This document shows, piece by piece, positions 1-12,419 of a stretch of DNA of 64,000 nucleotides (position 1 is the stretch's first letter; each line of letters begins with the position of its first letter). The notes beneath the pieces are model-generated. The model did no database searches. It worked only from the letters and a program-made list of their open reading frames with translations, and was not told the DNA's origin. The translations under genes and the position numbers were made by a program. Source of the DNA: Filosporella fistucella (taxonomy: Eukaryota > Ascomycota > Leotiomycetes > Helotiales); assembly GCA_030077755.1 (NCBI GenBank), contig JAQJZZ010000014.1:124001-188000 (forward strand), read 5' to 3'.

Positions 1-1560
1 AGAAAACAGTCAACCGCAACTCTGGCAACAAGATTCATGGAGATCATGTGATTGATATTTTGGAGGCAGCGGGAGGTAACGATCGATCAGCAGCATGGAA
101 CGGAACGAACAGCTTTCTTCGTGGGTGCACTACAAAAGATATCTCGTACCTCATAAGAAATGTGTCATCTATAACTGAGCATGCGAAAAGCGATGAGCCT
201 CCCCGAGCACCACAAACTCAGTCCATCCATCATGGACGTGCTGCTGGGAGTCGAAAGCGGCCACGCCAGAGCAAACAGGCGATTAGTGAAGATGAGGATG
301 ACCAAGATAGTGATGGAGATGGAGATGATGGAGATGATGATCCTAAAAGTCTGAAGACCCTTGGTCCTAGCTATGACGGGCCACGCCTTGCTTGCCCTTT
401 CCACAAATTCAAACCGTCAAAATACACTCAGAATATCTCTACGGGCAGCATGTATAGGGCATGCGGTGGACCTGGATGGGTCGATATCGCAAGACTCAAG
501 TAAGTCTAATCAAGGATCAAACATACTCTCATTGACAATTTCAGAGAGCATCTGTACCGAGTGCATCGCAAACCTATCCAGTGTGCAAGATGTTTTGCAA
601 CATTCACAACAAATGTTCAACTTGCAACTCACTTAAGACAAGACATTCCGTGTCACAAGAATGATGCTCCTCCTATCACTGACCACATCGACGAAGAGAA
701 GGAACATAAGCTGCGGAAGAAAATGATGCTAAACTCGAGTACAATAAACAGGTGGTTTCAAGTATGGCACATCCTCTTTCCTGATGAGACTCCACCTCCC
801 GATCCATGTAAGTGTAATTCTAAGCTTGTTATGACATCTATTTACTCCTACAGGGTATCATGACTCTTTTGCATCTGAGAGTCTAATTGAGGCAACTTTT
901 AAACAGCGACTGGATGAACAGATAACTCAAAAGAATATCAACTTCAGAGAAAACCCCGAAGATGAAACGAAGTTGAAGTTATACAATCTCTTGCACGATG
1001 TCTTGCTTACCTGCAGACAAGAAAGTGACCCATCATCCAAGGCAAGTTGGGATGATAGGCTGAGTCTTCCTCCGCGAGGGGGTGGTAGTAATAGCTATCT
1101 CAGTCAAGCGGGCAGCGACTTCATCCCGGAAACCCGGTTCAACTTGAACACTACACTAAACAACCTACCAAAGAATTTCTCCTCTGAAAGCTCCGCTGCG
1201 CAAAGGATCATCGAGTTACAATCATCTGTCATGTCCAGAAACGAAAGCTCTCCCGGAACTTCACTTAGCGGCACCGTCACAGCTCTTCCTACGATGCTTC
1301 CGGTAGATGCACTTCAATCTTGCCAGCCAGCACATAGCGTCAGTTCTATAGGAGAGACACCTGCCGCAGTATCATCGCAGTCATTTGCTTGCGATATTCC
1401 TGGGTGCAAGGGAACTTTTACCCGACGTTCCGATCAGAATCGTCACATGTTGAGCTGCCACACTGATCGCCGTTTTCAATGCCCGGTATGTGAAAAAACG
1501 TTTACTCGTCCGGATAAACGTCGTGACCACATGAGGAGGGTACATGAATGGATTACTTAA
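1..1560 (+). CDS. C2H2 zinc-finger protein, 5'-truncated by the window edge
   Basis: Probable nuclear DNA-binding protein. The reading frame is open to base 1 with no start codon, so the gene begins upstream. I read three exons: up to 499, 545-807 and 854-1560, with canonical GT-AG introns. Exon 1 holds an acidic D/E/G-rich stretch, then a block of the type CPFHKFKPSKY...CGGPGW...LKEHLYRVH. That block leads straight into a C2H2-like unit (QCARCFATF...LATHLR) across intron 1, an arrangement common in fungal proteins of unknown target. The C-terminus carries two further C2H2 fingers, one beginning CDIPGCKGTF and ending in an H-x4-H pair, the other CPVCEKTF...HMRRVH. The middle part is serine-rich and low in complexity. 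The domain type is clear; the target genes are unknown. Confidence 0.85.
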
Positions 1561-3563
1561 ACGAGATATCGGTGTATAAATGGTGCTTGACGGGTTGAGG
1601 CTGCCACGACGAAAGGTTGTTCATAGTATATGCCGTGTCACTGCTTCTCGACCTGATTGATCAGAACATGGAGAAGCCGTTTTCGTATGCATTACGAACA
1701 TGGGACGGGTTTGATAAAGCAAAAGCGCAGAACATCTCTTGTACTGTTGATTCTTGTAGCCGTTATAACCCTGTTTTCTTGTCGCCAACTCTTAAGATCT
1801 CATCCCTGCGCAATATTCCCTTCCGAGTCGACTCGTCGGGATCTGAGCCAAGAAAGTGTTTTCCTACAAATTGGCTCATCGGAAATTATCATCAAGCAGG
1901 TCTGAAAGTAGACTTTGTTGCGTATCGCATGTGCGCAATATGGGACAGTGGTATATTGAAGTCTAATTTATGTCTCGGACTTTTTGGGACATTGTGTTAT
2001 GTGGGACAAGGGAGTGGTTAGGGAAAGCGAATGTTCAACCATCTGATGTCCGAGAAGGCTTGAGTGAAGTGCCGTCAGATTGATTAGATTGAGGTTTTAA
2101 ATGGCAACTTCGTTGTAATTTATAAAATCCATATGATGCCTCTGGAGCTGTCATGAGTCAAGTATCTGTTCATGAGTGCCGCGGCCGCTTTGCGAGGTAT
2201 TTATAGACCACAACAACACAATTTTCTACTATATTTGCCCGCCCTAGAATTCACTGAAACTAAATACTACTTGTCTGCACATTCTGCCTGTAACATGGAT
2301 CAGATCCCCGCAATCGCAGTAGATACATGATATGTACCAGTTCCACCAGCGCTCGAAGTGTGTCCTGGAAAGATTGGTCACCACTCTGCCTTACATGAGA
2401 GAAGTAAACGAATATCGCATTCCGACCAGGTAGATACCGAGGATCCGTGTTATTGAATGGCATGTCCGGTTGGGTTGGGTTTCCAGCCGTGAAGTCGAGG
2501 TTGTCGGAGTCGAAGGTTGGGGGAGGTTATTGACCTTGAAATCGCCCGAGTTTTGCCGCATAGTATATATCCTGATTTGGATCTGGTACCTGGAATGAAT
2601 GTTCGTCTGGGAATCGTCGCATTTACTAGTATAATTACACAGAGTAGTCTTGTACGTGTCCTCGGAGCCTCAACATTTGACATCGACCGCACTTTACATA
2701 CCAGTGAAGCTGCTCCCCTCAATCTCCAAAATTGCCCTTTTAAGGTTCAGAAAATTGTTTGAACATTCAATTGACGATACGAGAATCAATCTTTGATAAA
2801 GAGAAGTTGTCTGATTTCATCTCTCTCCACCAGGTACCCTCCCGAGCCGTCTTTATTTTTAGCTTCCCCCTGAACAACGACCCGATCCCACGGCAAGAAG
2901 CCTTTTCGCGACCTACCCCGCAAAGTCTCTCCCTCCCACCAACACCTCTCACGCGTCCCATCCACTTCAGCTGCAATTCCTCGCCCATTTCTGATTTGCG
3001 CACTACTTTACATCATCATGCTCTCCCTCCATTATCGAATCCATGCGCAAGTGCCTGTGCCTCGCAGATCTTTAGCCTCAATTATCGCCCGTGCATACCT
3101 TATACATACGAGTAGTGCTGAGTGTTGGCTTGTGGCTTGCAGATAGCTAGTGAGCTATCGAGAAAAGCTTTGGAAGTTTGCTAGAGTTGGGTTCTAGAGC
3201 TTGAAGATGTTCGGATGTCCGAACGGACTTCAATTTTTAATGTCCTTTTTATGGAGGGAAATATGGTGATCTTTGAGCTTTTGGGATGGTGCTTGGACCC
3301 TGAGAGCTCCCTTGCCAGGATTTGTTAGGATGTTTTTGAGGTCATGATAATATCTTGCCGTCTTGCTGCTCAGTAAAATTGAGAGGACAGAATTAGTTGC
3401 CGGGAACATAAGGCAAGTGGGAGACCTTTGGGAGAGATATAAAAGCAGTACCTTTCCCTTCCTGACGAAGTTGAAGCTCCTTTCCTTATGTTAGCAAGTT
3501 TCCCTCTGAGTCCAGATACCAACCAATAATCTCATACCAAGAATATTTTTAGCTCTTACCAAT
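1561..3563. other. Intergenic, no supported gene
   Basis: Several short open frames (for example 1617-2021 and 2759-3115) lack an ATG in a good context, splice-joined extensions or any recognisable motif, and overlapping frames on the other strand look equally good. The last 400 bases are the promoter and leader of the But2-domain gene, with a TATA-like run (gatataaaag) near 3438. Confidence 0.5.
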
Positions 3564-4266
3564 ATGAGATCTCTCCTCCCTCTCGCTGCTCTTCTGAGCA
3601 TGGCACTATCTATACCTACACCTTCTGATATTTTCTCTCGCACATTGCTGCGCAAATCATGTCCTAAGGATGGTACTCTCTCGAAGCCATATTTGAACCC
3701 CACTCTTATGGTCCCCCTTTCCAAGAATCTTCCCAATACTGCGTTTGGATCTACCTCTGTTCCTTTGAGTGAGTAGCGTCCTTTAATTTGCCACACCTTA
3801 TGCGAAGTCCCATCTCCCTCTGCGCTCCTCCATTTCAAATAACCCCACTGACCATATATTAGTAACACCCAACGACATCTGCACTATCTTCAACCTCGAG
3901 ATTCCCCCAACAGCGGTTGGGAAAACATGCACTCTAAAATTCCTCTTCCCATCTCTGCCCAGCTCCTCCGGTCCATACCTTTACACAGGCGGCGGGCACT
4001 TCACCTTCACCGGCTACGCTTTCGGCTCGGGTGCCACCGAAACCACCACATTCAACCATCAGCCTCCTCCAGGTCCCTCGCCGCCTACACCGCCTAGTGT
4101 GTTGAGCCCAGGTCACGCGTATATTATCAATGTAGGCGATTGTGGGATACAACCTGGTATGCCGGGGTTGGAGGTTAGCGGGATGCTTTGCAGTACCGAT
4201 ACGACGTTTGGGTTTGTGCAGAGTGATGATAAGTGTCCGATTGGGTTTTTTGTTGAGATAAGTTAG
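3564..4266 (+). CDS. Secreted But2-domain protein
   Basis: Small secreted protein of about 202 residues in two exons (3564-3768 and 3863-4266). The intron starts GTGAGT and the frame joins as PLITPNDIC. The N-terminus is a clear signal peptide (MRSLLPLAALLSMALS). The rest matches the ubiquitin 3 binding protein But2 C-terminal domain family: an ICTIFNLEIP strand, a GKTCTLKFLFP strand, a glycine/proline loop, and a terminal CSTDTTFGFVQ...CPIGFFVE segment. Such proteins are common in ascomycete secretomes, often cell-wall associated, and their biochemical role is unknown. The cysteines suggest disulfides. The start is fixed by the signal peptide and by the ATG following a CT-rich leader. Confidence 0.8.
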
Positions 4267-4564
4267 GGGTCTTGAGAAGCAACGAAGGTGGTTCTTAAGG
4301 TTTCTTAGGGGAAGGACTTGGTGTAAGTGATATGAATAATGTTTATTTCTGATCTTGCATTCCTGGATGTGAAACTAGAAAACAGTGTGATTGCCTCGCC
4401 TGAGATCGATAAATATTGAGATCCACGAGACCTATTAGTCTTTTGACGTGCTTTTGCGAAACCTGATTCTTGAGTTTTTTCCAACTTCGCCCTGTAGAAT
4501 CATACACCTGCAATCTTTGCGCCGTCCTACGTTCTGCCTCTGTAAATGCTCCCTAAGGCGCGAT

Positions 4565-5605
4565 TCATTCTCTACCAAACACTTTCTTCGCCAGTCTCAG
4601 ATTCTCTTCTCTCTGTTGATACCACTTCATAAATCCCTCATCACTATGGGGTGGAGCGCGACTGCGCACATAGAGTCTCTTGTACTTTTTTTTAGCTTCC
4701 TCAACAACTCTTCCTCACATTCAGTGTCACTTTCGCCATCCTCTACTCTCTCCCTCTTCGGATCAGTTCTGTTCCTCGTTCCTGGTGTAGATGCATTACT
4801 GCTGTCCTCACTCGACTTCTCGGCATTGCCACGAGCATTTTTTTCCGACTGAGGTTTCTTGCCCTCGTCAATCTTTTTATGACGTGCATCTGGGTTAGAA
4901 ATCTCGTTTGTAGAAGATTTTCTCTTTAATCCTGCCTCAGACGAGTCTGCCTCAGTAGCGATAGAGCCAGGCATGGTTCCAATATTTGGTTTTTGGCAAG
5001 TTTGGGTACGCTCGGTACATTTAGTTGCTAAGCTGTCCAAAGTTTTTCTGCCATTTGAGGCGCTGTCAAGTCTAGTGGGATCTAGTGGCCCTCCCTTGTT
5101 GTGGGATGCAGCTTCCGTCTGAGCTGCCCCATTCAAAGGGCTACTAATGATTCGTGGTGGGGGAATCTGCATTGAGATCGCCTGGGCGTGTTTGGGAGGC
5201 ATACCTATAATAGTCTTTGCTTTGTTGGTAAGATCGTGTTACTCGTTTATGGTCCCCTAATTTTTGTCAGCAACCTGTAGTGAGGTGTCTCTAAGTATTT
5301 AGTAATCTTACTCGAGTCTCTTTGTTCAAGTCGTGCACCTTTTCAGCTCTCATTTTGTCCCTATGATCCTTAAGCTGCGAGAGGAGGGAAGCTTCGAGTC
5401 TTTCACAGGCCAAGATGTACCCGAGACCCTTGCAACTTTTTCTAGCTTCGCGCAAGTTTACTGAACACGTTTTCAACTTCACCCTAAGTTAGCTTTCGAG
5501 TTAGGGTGAGGAATTTTCCGAACTTGAGGTGCTTCAAACATGAAATTTTGGATATACCTTTTCACTCGACCGGGCGTAGTCGATTTTTGCTGATTCCATG
5601 TCCAT
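4565..5605 (-). CDS. Lysine-rich hypothetical protein with an apparent frameshift at an A8 run
   Basis: Not recognised. My model has exon 1 5605-5558 (starting MDMESAKIDYARSSEK), exon 2 5476-5312 (KLREAR/CKGLGYIL region, helical and charged) and exon 3 from 5214. The protein is rich in K, E, S and T and probably nuclear or disordered. In the literal sequence exon 3 ends at 4627 with an unremarkable tail. Just after ...EELLRKLKK the frame crosses eight A residues (plus-strand T run 4686-4693), and the -1 frame then stays open for 39 charged codons ending ...AKKVFGRE at 4565, which looks far more protein-like than the zero-frame tail. Either one A is missing (a real mutation or an assembly error) or ribosomes slip there. 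The restored product would be about 286 residues. Intron 2 (about 100 nt) is less certain than intron 1. Confidence 0.45.
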
Positions 5606-8600
5606 TGTGCAATCGGAGTGACGTTAATCGAGTCGTTGCTTGGTCCAATAAAATGCTACTGGGCACATGTGTGCGAGCAGGCGGGTTTCAGGCGGTTGAC
5701 GTGATAGAGCCCCTCTGTTCTGTGCTTGCGAAGAGTTTGGGACTACGTGGTTACTGGCGAAGAAGATGAGAAAGCTGTGACCATGGGAACATGCCACAAG
5801 CACAGCAGCCAAGGACGTCAAAGTGAGGTTGCTGTACAAATGGTAGTGAGATGAGGGAGTTGGTGCTGCGTTCAAGTAGAGGTGGATTGAACACAGTTTC
5901 AGTGTCGTTCCTGGGGAAGTAGAACTGTTATAGATCCTAATGTTGAGTCTGAGACAACTAGTGTGGATGAGAAAATCGGGATGAAGGAAAGGGCGATAGG
6001 CTCGATCTGATGGGATCGAATTGAAGATGAGAATAGGAGTTGGCTGCTGAGGAGGGAAAGTTGAGTTAGGGCTATGATGATAGAGGCCACTCTTGGCTGA
6101 GAAGATATCTCAGGTTTGAGAACACTATCGAGGTCTTCTGATGGTACGTACGACATGAAAAATAGAGGCGAGGAAGGATCGCAGGTGAGATGAAGAGTCC
6201 TTGAAGTCATGATCCAACCTTCCAACTTCACTTACAATAAAATTCTGCTCCAATTGATCGATCAATTACTTTTGCTTTGTCAGTTCAGATTTGAACGCAA
6301 TTGCTATACACGTAGCACGTGGGAAATATATTGGAATTCAGATCTTAATACGCTTTGCCCCCGAAGTGCATGAACTTTCGATTTGTCCGCATCTATCTAG
6401 AATCATACCAGAACGTGGAGCATCTGGAATCTGGTATAGATCTTGTAGCGGTTGAAGAGCTGAAATACAATTCAAATGGCTACTTTCACAAGTTCCATCC
6501 ATACTTAAGTCTGGGAACCGACGAATATGCCTGCAGGCGCTATGTGCCGAGCTAGAATGGTAAAATACAGACTGACTGACAAGAGCCGACAAGGCGAACT
6601 GCTGCAGATAAAGTGGCCTTCATGATAGAGAAGGGTGACGTACGATTCTTAGCCCCAACATAGACCGATAAATTCGTGGTCAGAATGCCCCATCCTTTCA
6701 ACTTGAAGAAAAATGGCATTAAGTCATGCACATGTGACTCCCGTATCTGTTTTAGGTATCCCATTCCCACATTTGCGTTGTGTTGTATACAGGCTTCACT
6801 TGATGAGCATTCCCTCGACCTTGATATACCTCGTCCAATGATTTCCTAGGTTCGTTAGGACTCTTGATTTTAGCACGTGATGCCGGTTTTTTCCCACCTT
6901 GTGTTTGATGCCTCAACCAAATAGGAAACAAGACACGAGAATATATAAATCGCCAAATCAAACACAATCTAGATGCAGAAACTTCATCTGGCATATGCGT
7001 CGGCGAATGAAGATTATCTTCATTCTGAGCTCTACCAGCCATCACCACCAAAGGCTTGATTCGACGACATTCGTGCAGCTGCCATGCCATGCGGGTGAGA
7101 TGAATCAGCCACTCATCTTATTCGTTTCACCTCCTTTTCAAACACATCGAAAGATTTTCAGCCACTGCGTGTTGAGTTTCTTTGGGTTCTCTAGACCGTC
7201 GGGCATCTTCGGCTTACAGAGATCACGAAAAGTCTGCCGTGCGGGGAGAGACGACATATAAGCACCTATAGTGCTCCGTACAAAGCCTTTGTAGTGATAT
7301 TCAGACATACATATCGACGATGAACTTTGCGATCGACATCAATCAGAGCAAAAAGATGTCAATAGATAAGCCGGTCACGGAACGGAGGAATTTTTAAAGC
7401 TTGCCTATATCGTCATCTATTGCAGCCACTGAGATCTTTGCCCGCACCTCCTTTGCGGGAGTCGTTGGATGAAGGCTTTCAAGTGCCGACGGATGCAGGG
7501 AAGCACACACTTACCTCCCATCACATCACAGCGCAGCGCATCCGCAGGTTAAGTTGATTTGAGCCATGATATCCGGACAGAAAACTTGGAGATAAAGCTG
7601 TTTGCTTGACAGGGACTAAATCGCTCCATATGTCGGCCAATGCAAGAAAGACAAGAGTGGGTGGAGATGCAGAGTCACATTGCTTATCTGCACTTTCTAA
7701 GACGAGATGAGCGTGCGATCGACGATGCAACCTTAATAGCTAAGCTGGCCTTGCTGTCCTCGGTCTTGGACCGATGAGGAGATGAATAACTTGTCACGGC
7801 CGTTTTGTGTGTAGAATTTGCGACAGAAAATGTAAGTTTGCACGTCGACTGACTCGATGATAGAGGACTTATTGTCTAGATGCATGCCAAATCTTGGGTG
7901 AATCTATCGTTGATTGTCAAGAATACTCGGTCTCTGTTTTTCTGGAGGGTATCGTGTAATCGTACTGTTTAATCCTCGGCGAAGACAGACCGAGATCCAC
8001 CTTTGACCGTATGGATAATGAGGATTGGATGGTGTTCAAGGTGGGGTTGGATATTGACAGTACAATACAGGGAAGATGTGCTCTAATTGACACAGATGAA
8101 CATCGTATGAGGGCCAGATTTTCGATGCGGTGAAGTTTTGATGGTGTTGACAAAGAAAATGCAAGGATCGGTTTTTGTCTTCTACGGCTCGGTATTTGAT
8201 TGACCAGAATGACCAAGGGTTTAGACTCGATACTTTTTGACGAGAATGATAGAGGCTGGGTGATAGTATTTCGAGGAATCATTGTTCCGAAGTTAGATTG
8301 CCTTGCTGTTGAGTCTTGACGATACTGCACAAGTACTGCGGCTTCAGATAGCGATATCTTCAACTCCCTATGCCGGATGTACCTTGCCCTGGAGAGGTCG
8401 CGCTTGTGCCACCACGGTACGTACCACATGTAGTACCGGATGGAACCCTATATATTAATCTCGAGTCAAGATATATCCCACAGAGCTTGGTGGTTGAGGA
8501 AATCCAACTGGATTGTGAAGTTGAAGCTTTTGCGTGAGATATTGGAGACGTGACGGAGTTCTCAATAATCGTATATAGAAAATTGATTGTTGGATGCTAT

Positions 8601-9623
8601 CAATGAGAGTGGTAAACAAATACTGGAGCGATTTGATATTGGTAGGGCTGATGGGTCAAGTCTGGACCCTTCCGAGTGAAGCTTGAATATTAACTGGATA
8701 TCTGACTGCTTCTCCAAGGGCAATGTTGGGATGTTATGCATGACCATATAGAGCATCAAAGCACGACACTTCGAAGGGTCGGGATGCAATCACAAGACAG
8801 CTTCACTTGAAGATCGAGTCGCATCTTTATTTTGCATTGCCTTTGTGGGGGAATCTCATCTCGTCCACTCTAATATGTGCGCTTACCTCGTTCCCTCGCT
8901 CAAGTCATTCAGATTTCACACCCTGTTCCCGGTCGGAGGATTATCTCGACAGCGAGAGCTGACATGTGTTGTGCGTTGTACGGGACTTTCTCGGCATGCA
9001 ATTTGTGCAGTCAAGGCTTTGAAGATGTGTGGCTTGGAGTGGTTGGTGTGTTGCTATTGCTGCTGTTGGTATTCGGTGCGATATCACTTACCAGATAGAC
9101 AAAAATGCTTGATTCTGGCTATTATTGTCATCATACCTCCGTAAGGAAATATCTCCGCCTGGCTGCCAATCTCAATTTTCACAGCCAAGGCTCACGAACG
9201 CCTTCTCAACCAGACACGAACCAGGCCAAGCTCTTCAGGCCGGACTTGTGGCGCTCGATCGTGCTTGATGCTGCTGCTAAGGCCTAGCGTACCTAGGTAC
9301 CCAAGATAGTTAGTAGAGGTTGCAAATTGCGGGCGGCCCTGTTTGTTTCTCTGTTTCGCCTCCATAGGTACTTCCCGGACACCGTACACTGAACGACCCG
9401 ACCTGGCTTCACTACTACCAAAACTAGACGAGACCTCTATCTCCATCTCTCCATCACCAAAAACAATCCTCTCCCACTCTACCATAGAGACACCAATTCT
9501 TCACATGAGGGCTCTACGATACATTCATATTACTAATTAGCCCTCGACTATATTTTCCAACCCATCTCACGACTCTGCGGAAACGCTGGATCAATTTTCC
9601 AGGCTGGCTCAGAGCAAAGTCGC
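5606..9623. other. Four kilobases with no convincing gene
   Basis: Minus-strand open frames at 5624-5875 and 5899-6231 could be spliced exons of an unknown gene: there are GTACGT donors near 6150 and a CCTCAG acceptor near 6055. No single model gives a recognisable protein. The 170-codon frame at 7917-8429 (minus) has no motif and a poor start. The rest is AT-moderate with no coding periodicity I can see. The final 300 bases (from about 9300) are pyrimidine-rich and probably the leader of the AcrB gene. Confidence 0.4.
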
Positions 9624-12419
9624 ATGCCTCGTGGAGCGACAACAAGCAAGCGACAGCCTGCCGCAAATCAACGCGATACTCGGCATGAGAATGGGCTTGT
9701 AGGGCCTGGGAAGAGGGTTCAAAAGCAGAAGAGTAATGGTCATCTCAATGGGAACGCCAAGTCTCCTGAGAGCAACTCATCAACACCTCCACTTCCTGGA
9801 ACCCCTCCTCCAGCAAACGGAAATGTGCGACACCCAACACTGGCAGACACTACGGCAGATCAAAAGATGGCAGGTGAAAGTCTAAGGAGATCTTCCATCG
9901 GTGGTTATTCAGAGTCCTCAGCTTCCGAAGCATATGCAAATACGCCCGGGAGCCCGGTTTCTGAAAACCACCGGCAGATCGATGTCAGTGCTGCCAAAAA
10001 TCCTGCTGTACATCGTGATCCTCTCAGCGTAGCATTAACTGTTCTATATTCCTGCCCACTTTGGGATACTCTCGCCATTCTCATTGTCCTACTTCAACTT
10101 CCGCCAACTATTATTACCATTGTCCACCTACTTTTCGCAACTCTAACCTTCGTTCCTCCTTCGACTGCCGCTGCTTCTGGCTTAAGCTTCACAGACATTT
10201 TGCAAGGAACATTGGGTACTATGTCCATTGGGACAATATTCCTTATTGATGTGGTCGTTCTGATGATATGGCTCTTTCTATGGAGTCCGCTTCAAGATCT
10301 TGCGTTAGATCTAGCACAAACCGTGATAGCGTTGACGCTTGGAGGCGGAACAAGTGGGAGAGAAGCCGGAGTGAAGAATGTGTTGTGGTGCTTCAGTGTT
10401 ATTGGTGCCTCACACTATATCAGAAATAGTGAAGTGAAACACAGCAGTCTCTCAGCGATTTTCTATACATCAAGGCTTGGATCACCAGATCCCGATGACC
10501 CCTTGGAACCGATATCTCGGCATGGGAACAGAAGGCATGGTTTGATTCGAAGCATTTTAGCGATACATATTTTGACCCAGGGGGTGGTACGATATATTCG
10601 GGATTGGTATGTCAGGAGAGAAAAACGAGATCAATCCTCATCCATAGGCGATCCAGAGGCTGGAAAAGCGGTGGGCGATGGCAATAGCGATTCCACGGCG
10701 ACACAAGGTCCAGATAATGATTCTTCTACGTCCTTGATGGTAGGTCATACAGCTGCTACATCAAAAAGGAAGAAGAAACACAGCGCGCAGGTCCGTATAA
10801 GGCAGCCTTTATGGGCTGCCATAGCCAGCACAAAAATCGTTATGGTAAAGGAGTACGAAACATCACATACAGCTGCCGAGTCCGCAGGCACAAATGCGAC
10901 AGATACGAATAACCTTGGGAATGCTCCTTTCAATTCTGAAGCAGATCGAATTTGGATCACTTATGTGGGCTCAGATGAGGTTTTCTTTAGCACAAGTTTT
11001 TTCCCAACCCACGTTCCACAGGACAATGACGAGAAAAAGGGTGTGGATTCTCCGAGGGTGGATATGAACAAACCGTTCTACGTCAAGGTCAACAAAACTT
11101 TTTGGCAACCTACACGCATCAACTCCACATTCGACCCCGAATGCTCATCAGAGCAAAACACCAGATGGCATGGGGAGATTTTCGGCCTTGCACCGACTTC
11201 AAACTACCAAGTCGATTTCCACAGTACCGAGGATGACAAGATCGTCTTTTCCACAAGCGTCCGAACACTTCAATCACCTACAGCCGACCTGACAAACGGC
11301 CTTTCACCAAATCCTCAAGTAACTGGACGCCCCGACTCGCCTATCACGACTCTCAAAACTTCCATTGCAACCGCCGAGCTCAAGCTCAACGAAGAAAAGA
11401 ATCGCCAGAAACGTGAAAAGCGAGATCAGCAAAAACGGATTGCAACTGTTCGAAAAGATATTGACAAGCTCGCTGCCAATATCACCACAACAGGTGGCAA
11501 TGACGACAAGCTGAGACAGAAAGCTCAACAAAGCAACCTGCACATGAGGCAAGCGGAGGATGCGGCTGTCATTCTCGAAGCCCAATTTAGGGAACTGGGA
11601 ATGATTCCTGTTAGCGAGAAAAACCTTTATTCCTCAAGCAAGAAAGAGATCCAGCATGAGCGTGAACAGCACAAACGATCCCGGGCGGCTCTCAATACTG
11701 CCAAGCAACAAGCTGACAGTCACCTTCAATCCCTCAAGGCCGAATTAGCAAGCGTCCAGCAGAAATGCGAAGGCAAACAAGCTCGAATTACGTACCTCAA
11801 TACCAAACACGAAAGTCTGACCGATGCGAATGCCAAAGGACTAGATGAGGTTCAACGCAAGGCACGTGAACGTCAAGCCAAGAGGCAAGAGAGGGAGAAC
11901 ATTATGAGGTTCTACAACGAGCGTGTTCAAGCTCTAGATGCCCAGATAAACGAGGGAGCCGCTGCTCTTCAGGCTCTGGAAGCAGTTATTGAAGACTGGG
12001 AGCACAAGATGTTCATGCAGAACCAAAGCCCATCTTCAAGCGCTCAGAATCTCATGGGTGGCTATGCCGATCCCATTCACGAGGATGCGAGTATGCACCC
12101 CAGCTATCCTTGGAACCCGACAGCAACAAGTTCTGGAATGTATACTACAGGTGGTTATATTCCTTTGATGGCCACTTCCGGTGGGCCATCATACTCGCCT
12201 CATGGTAACAGAACTCGCGGTCGAAGCTCAAGTATGTTGAGCAATGTGTCTGGCTTTACTGAGGGTAGTGATATCGTCCCTTCAGGAGGATATCACCGTC
12301 CAATTGTCTGGGAAGATGCAAGGGAAGAGCGGAAGGGCAGTAGCGGTAGCGGAAGTGGCAACGTCAGTGGCCCGGGCAGTGTTGGAGATCCCAAAAGTCC
12401 TCCTACGCAGTATCTGTGA
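9624..12419 (+). CDS. acrB: Ubiquitination network signalling protein AcrB
   Basis: Intronless gene of 931 residues. It resembles Aspergillus AcrB, a membrane coiled-coil protein linked genetically to the CreB-CreC deubiquitination network and to acriflavine resistance. The N-terminus (MPRGATTSKRQPAANQRDTR) is typical of the family. After a disordered S/P/N-rich region of about 130 residues come hydrophobic segments at roughly residues 145-170 and 195-220, plus a further hydrophobic stretch to about 240. A long charged coiled coil follows at about 575-800 (KLNEEKNRQKREKRDQQKR and many A/E/Q/K heptads). The C-terminus is S/G-rich and ends in DPKSPPTQYL. The start is the first ATG after a CT-rich leader. 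The family assignment is strong; the molecular role is known only genetically. Confidence 0.88.
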   Translation: MPRGATTSKRQPAANQRDTRHENGLVGPGKRVQKQKSNGHLNGNAKSPESNSSTPPLPGTPPPANGNVRHPTLADTTADQKMAGESLRRSSIGGYSESSASEAYANTPGSPVSENHRQIDVSAAKNPAVHRDPLSVALTVLYSCPLWDTLAILIVLLQLPPTIITIVHLLFATLTFVPPSTAAASGLSFTDILQGTLGTMSIGTIFLIDVVVLMIWLFLWSPLQDLALDLAQTVIALTLGGGTSGREAGVKNVLWCFSVIGASHYIRNSEVKHSSLSAIFYTSRLGSPDPDDPLEPISRHGNRRHGLIRSILAIHILTQGVVRYIRDWYVRREKRDQSSSIGDPEAGKAVGDGNSDSTATQGPDNDSSTSLMVGHTAATSKRKKKHSAQVRIRQPLWAAIASTKIVMVKEYETSHTAAESAGTNATDTNNLGNAPFNSEADRIWITYVGSDEVFFSTSFFPTHVPQDNDEKKGVDSPRVDMNKPFYVKVNKTFWQPTRINSTFDPECSSEQNTRWHGEIFGLAPTSNYQVDFHSTEDDKIVFSTSVRTLQSPTADLTNGLSPNPQVTGRPDSPITTLKTSIATAELKLNEEKNRQKREKRDQQKRIATVRKDIDKLAANITTTGGNDDKLRQKAQQSNLHMRQAEDAAVILEAQFRELGMIPVSEKNLYSSSKKEIQHEREQHKRSRAALNTAKQQADSHLQSLKAELASVQQKCEGKQARITYLNTKHESLTDANAKGLDEVQRKARERQAKRQERENIMRFYNERVQALDAQINEGAAALQALEAVIEDWEHKMFMQNQSPSSSAQNLMGGYADPIHEDASMHPSYPWNPTATSSGMYTTGGYIPLMATSGGPSYSPHGNRTRGRSSSMLSNVSGFTEGSDIVPSGGYHRPIVWEDAREERKGSSGSGSGNVSGPGSVGDPKSPPTQYL

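Noticed and set aside
7917..8429. 170-codon minus-strand frame
   Set aside because: No motif, no leader or splice context and a random-looking composition; probably chance.
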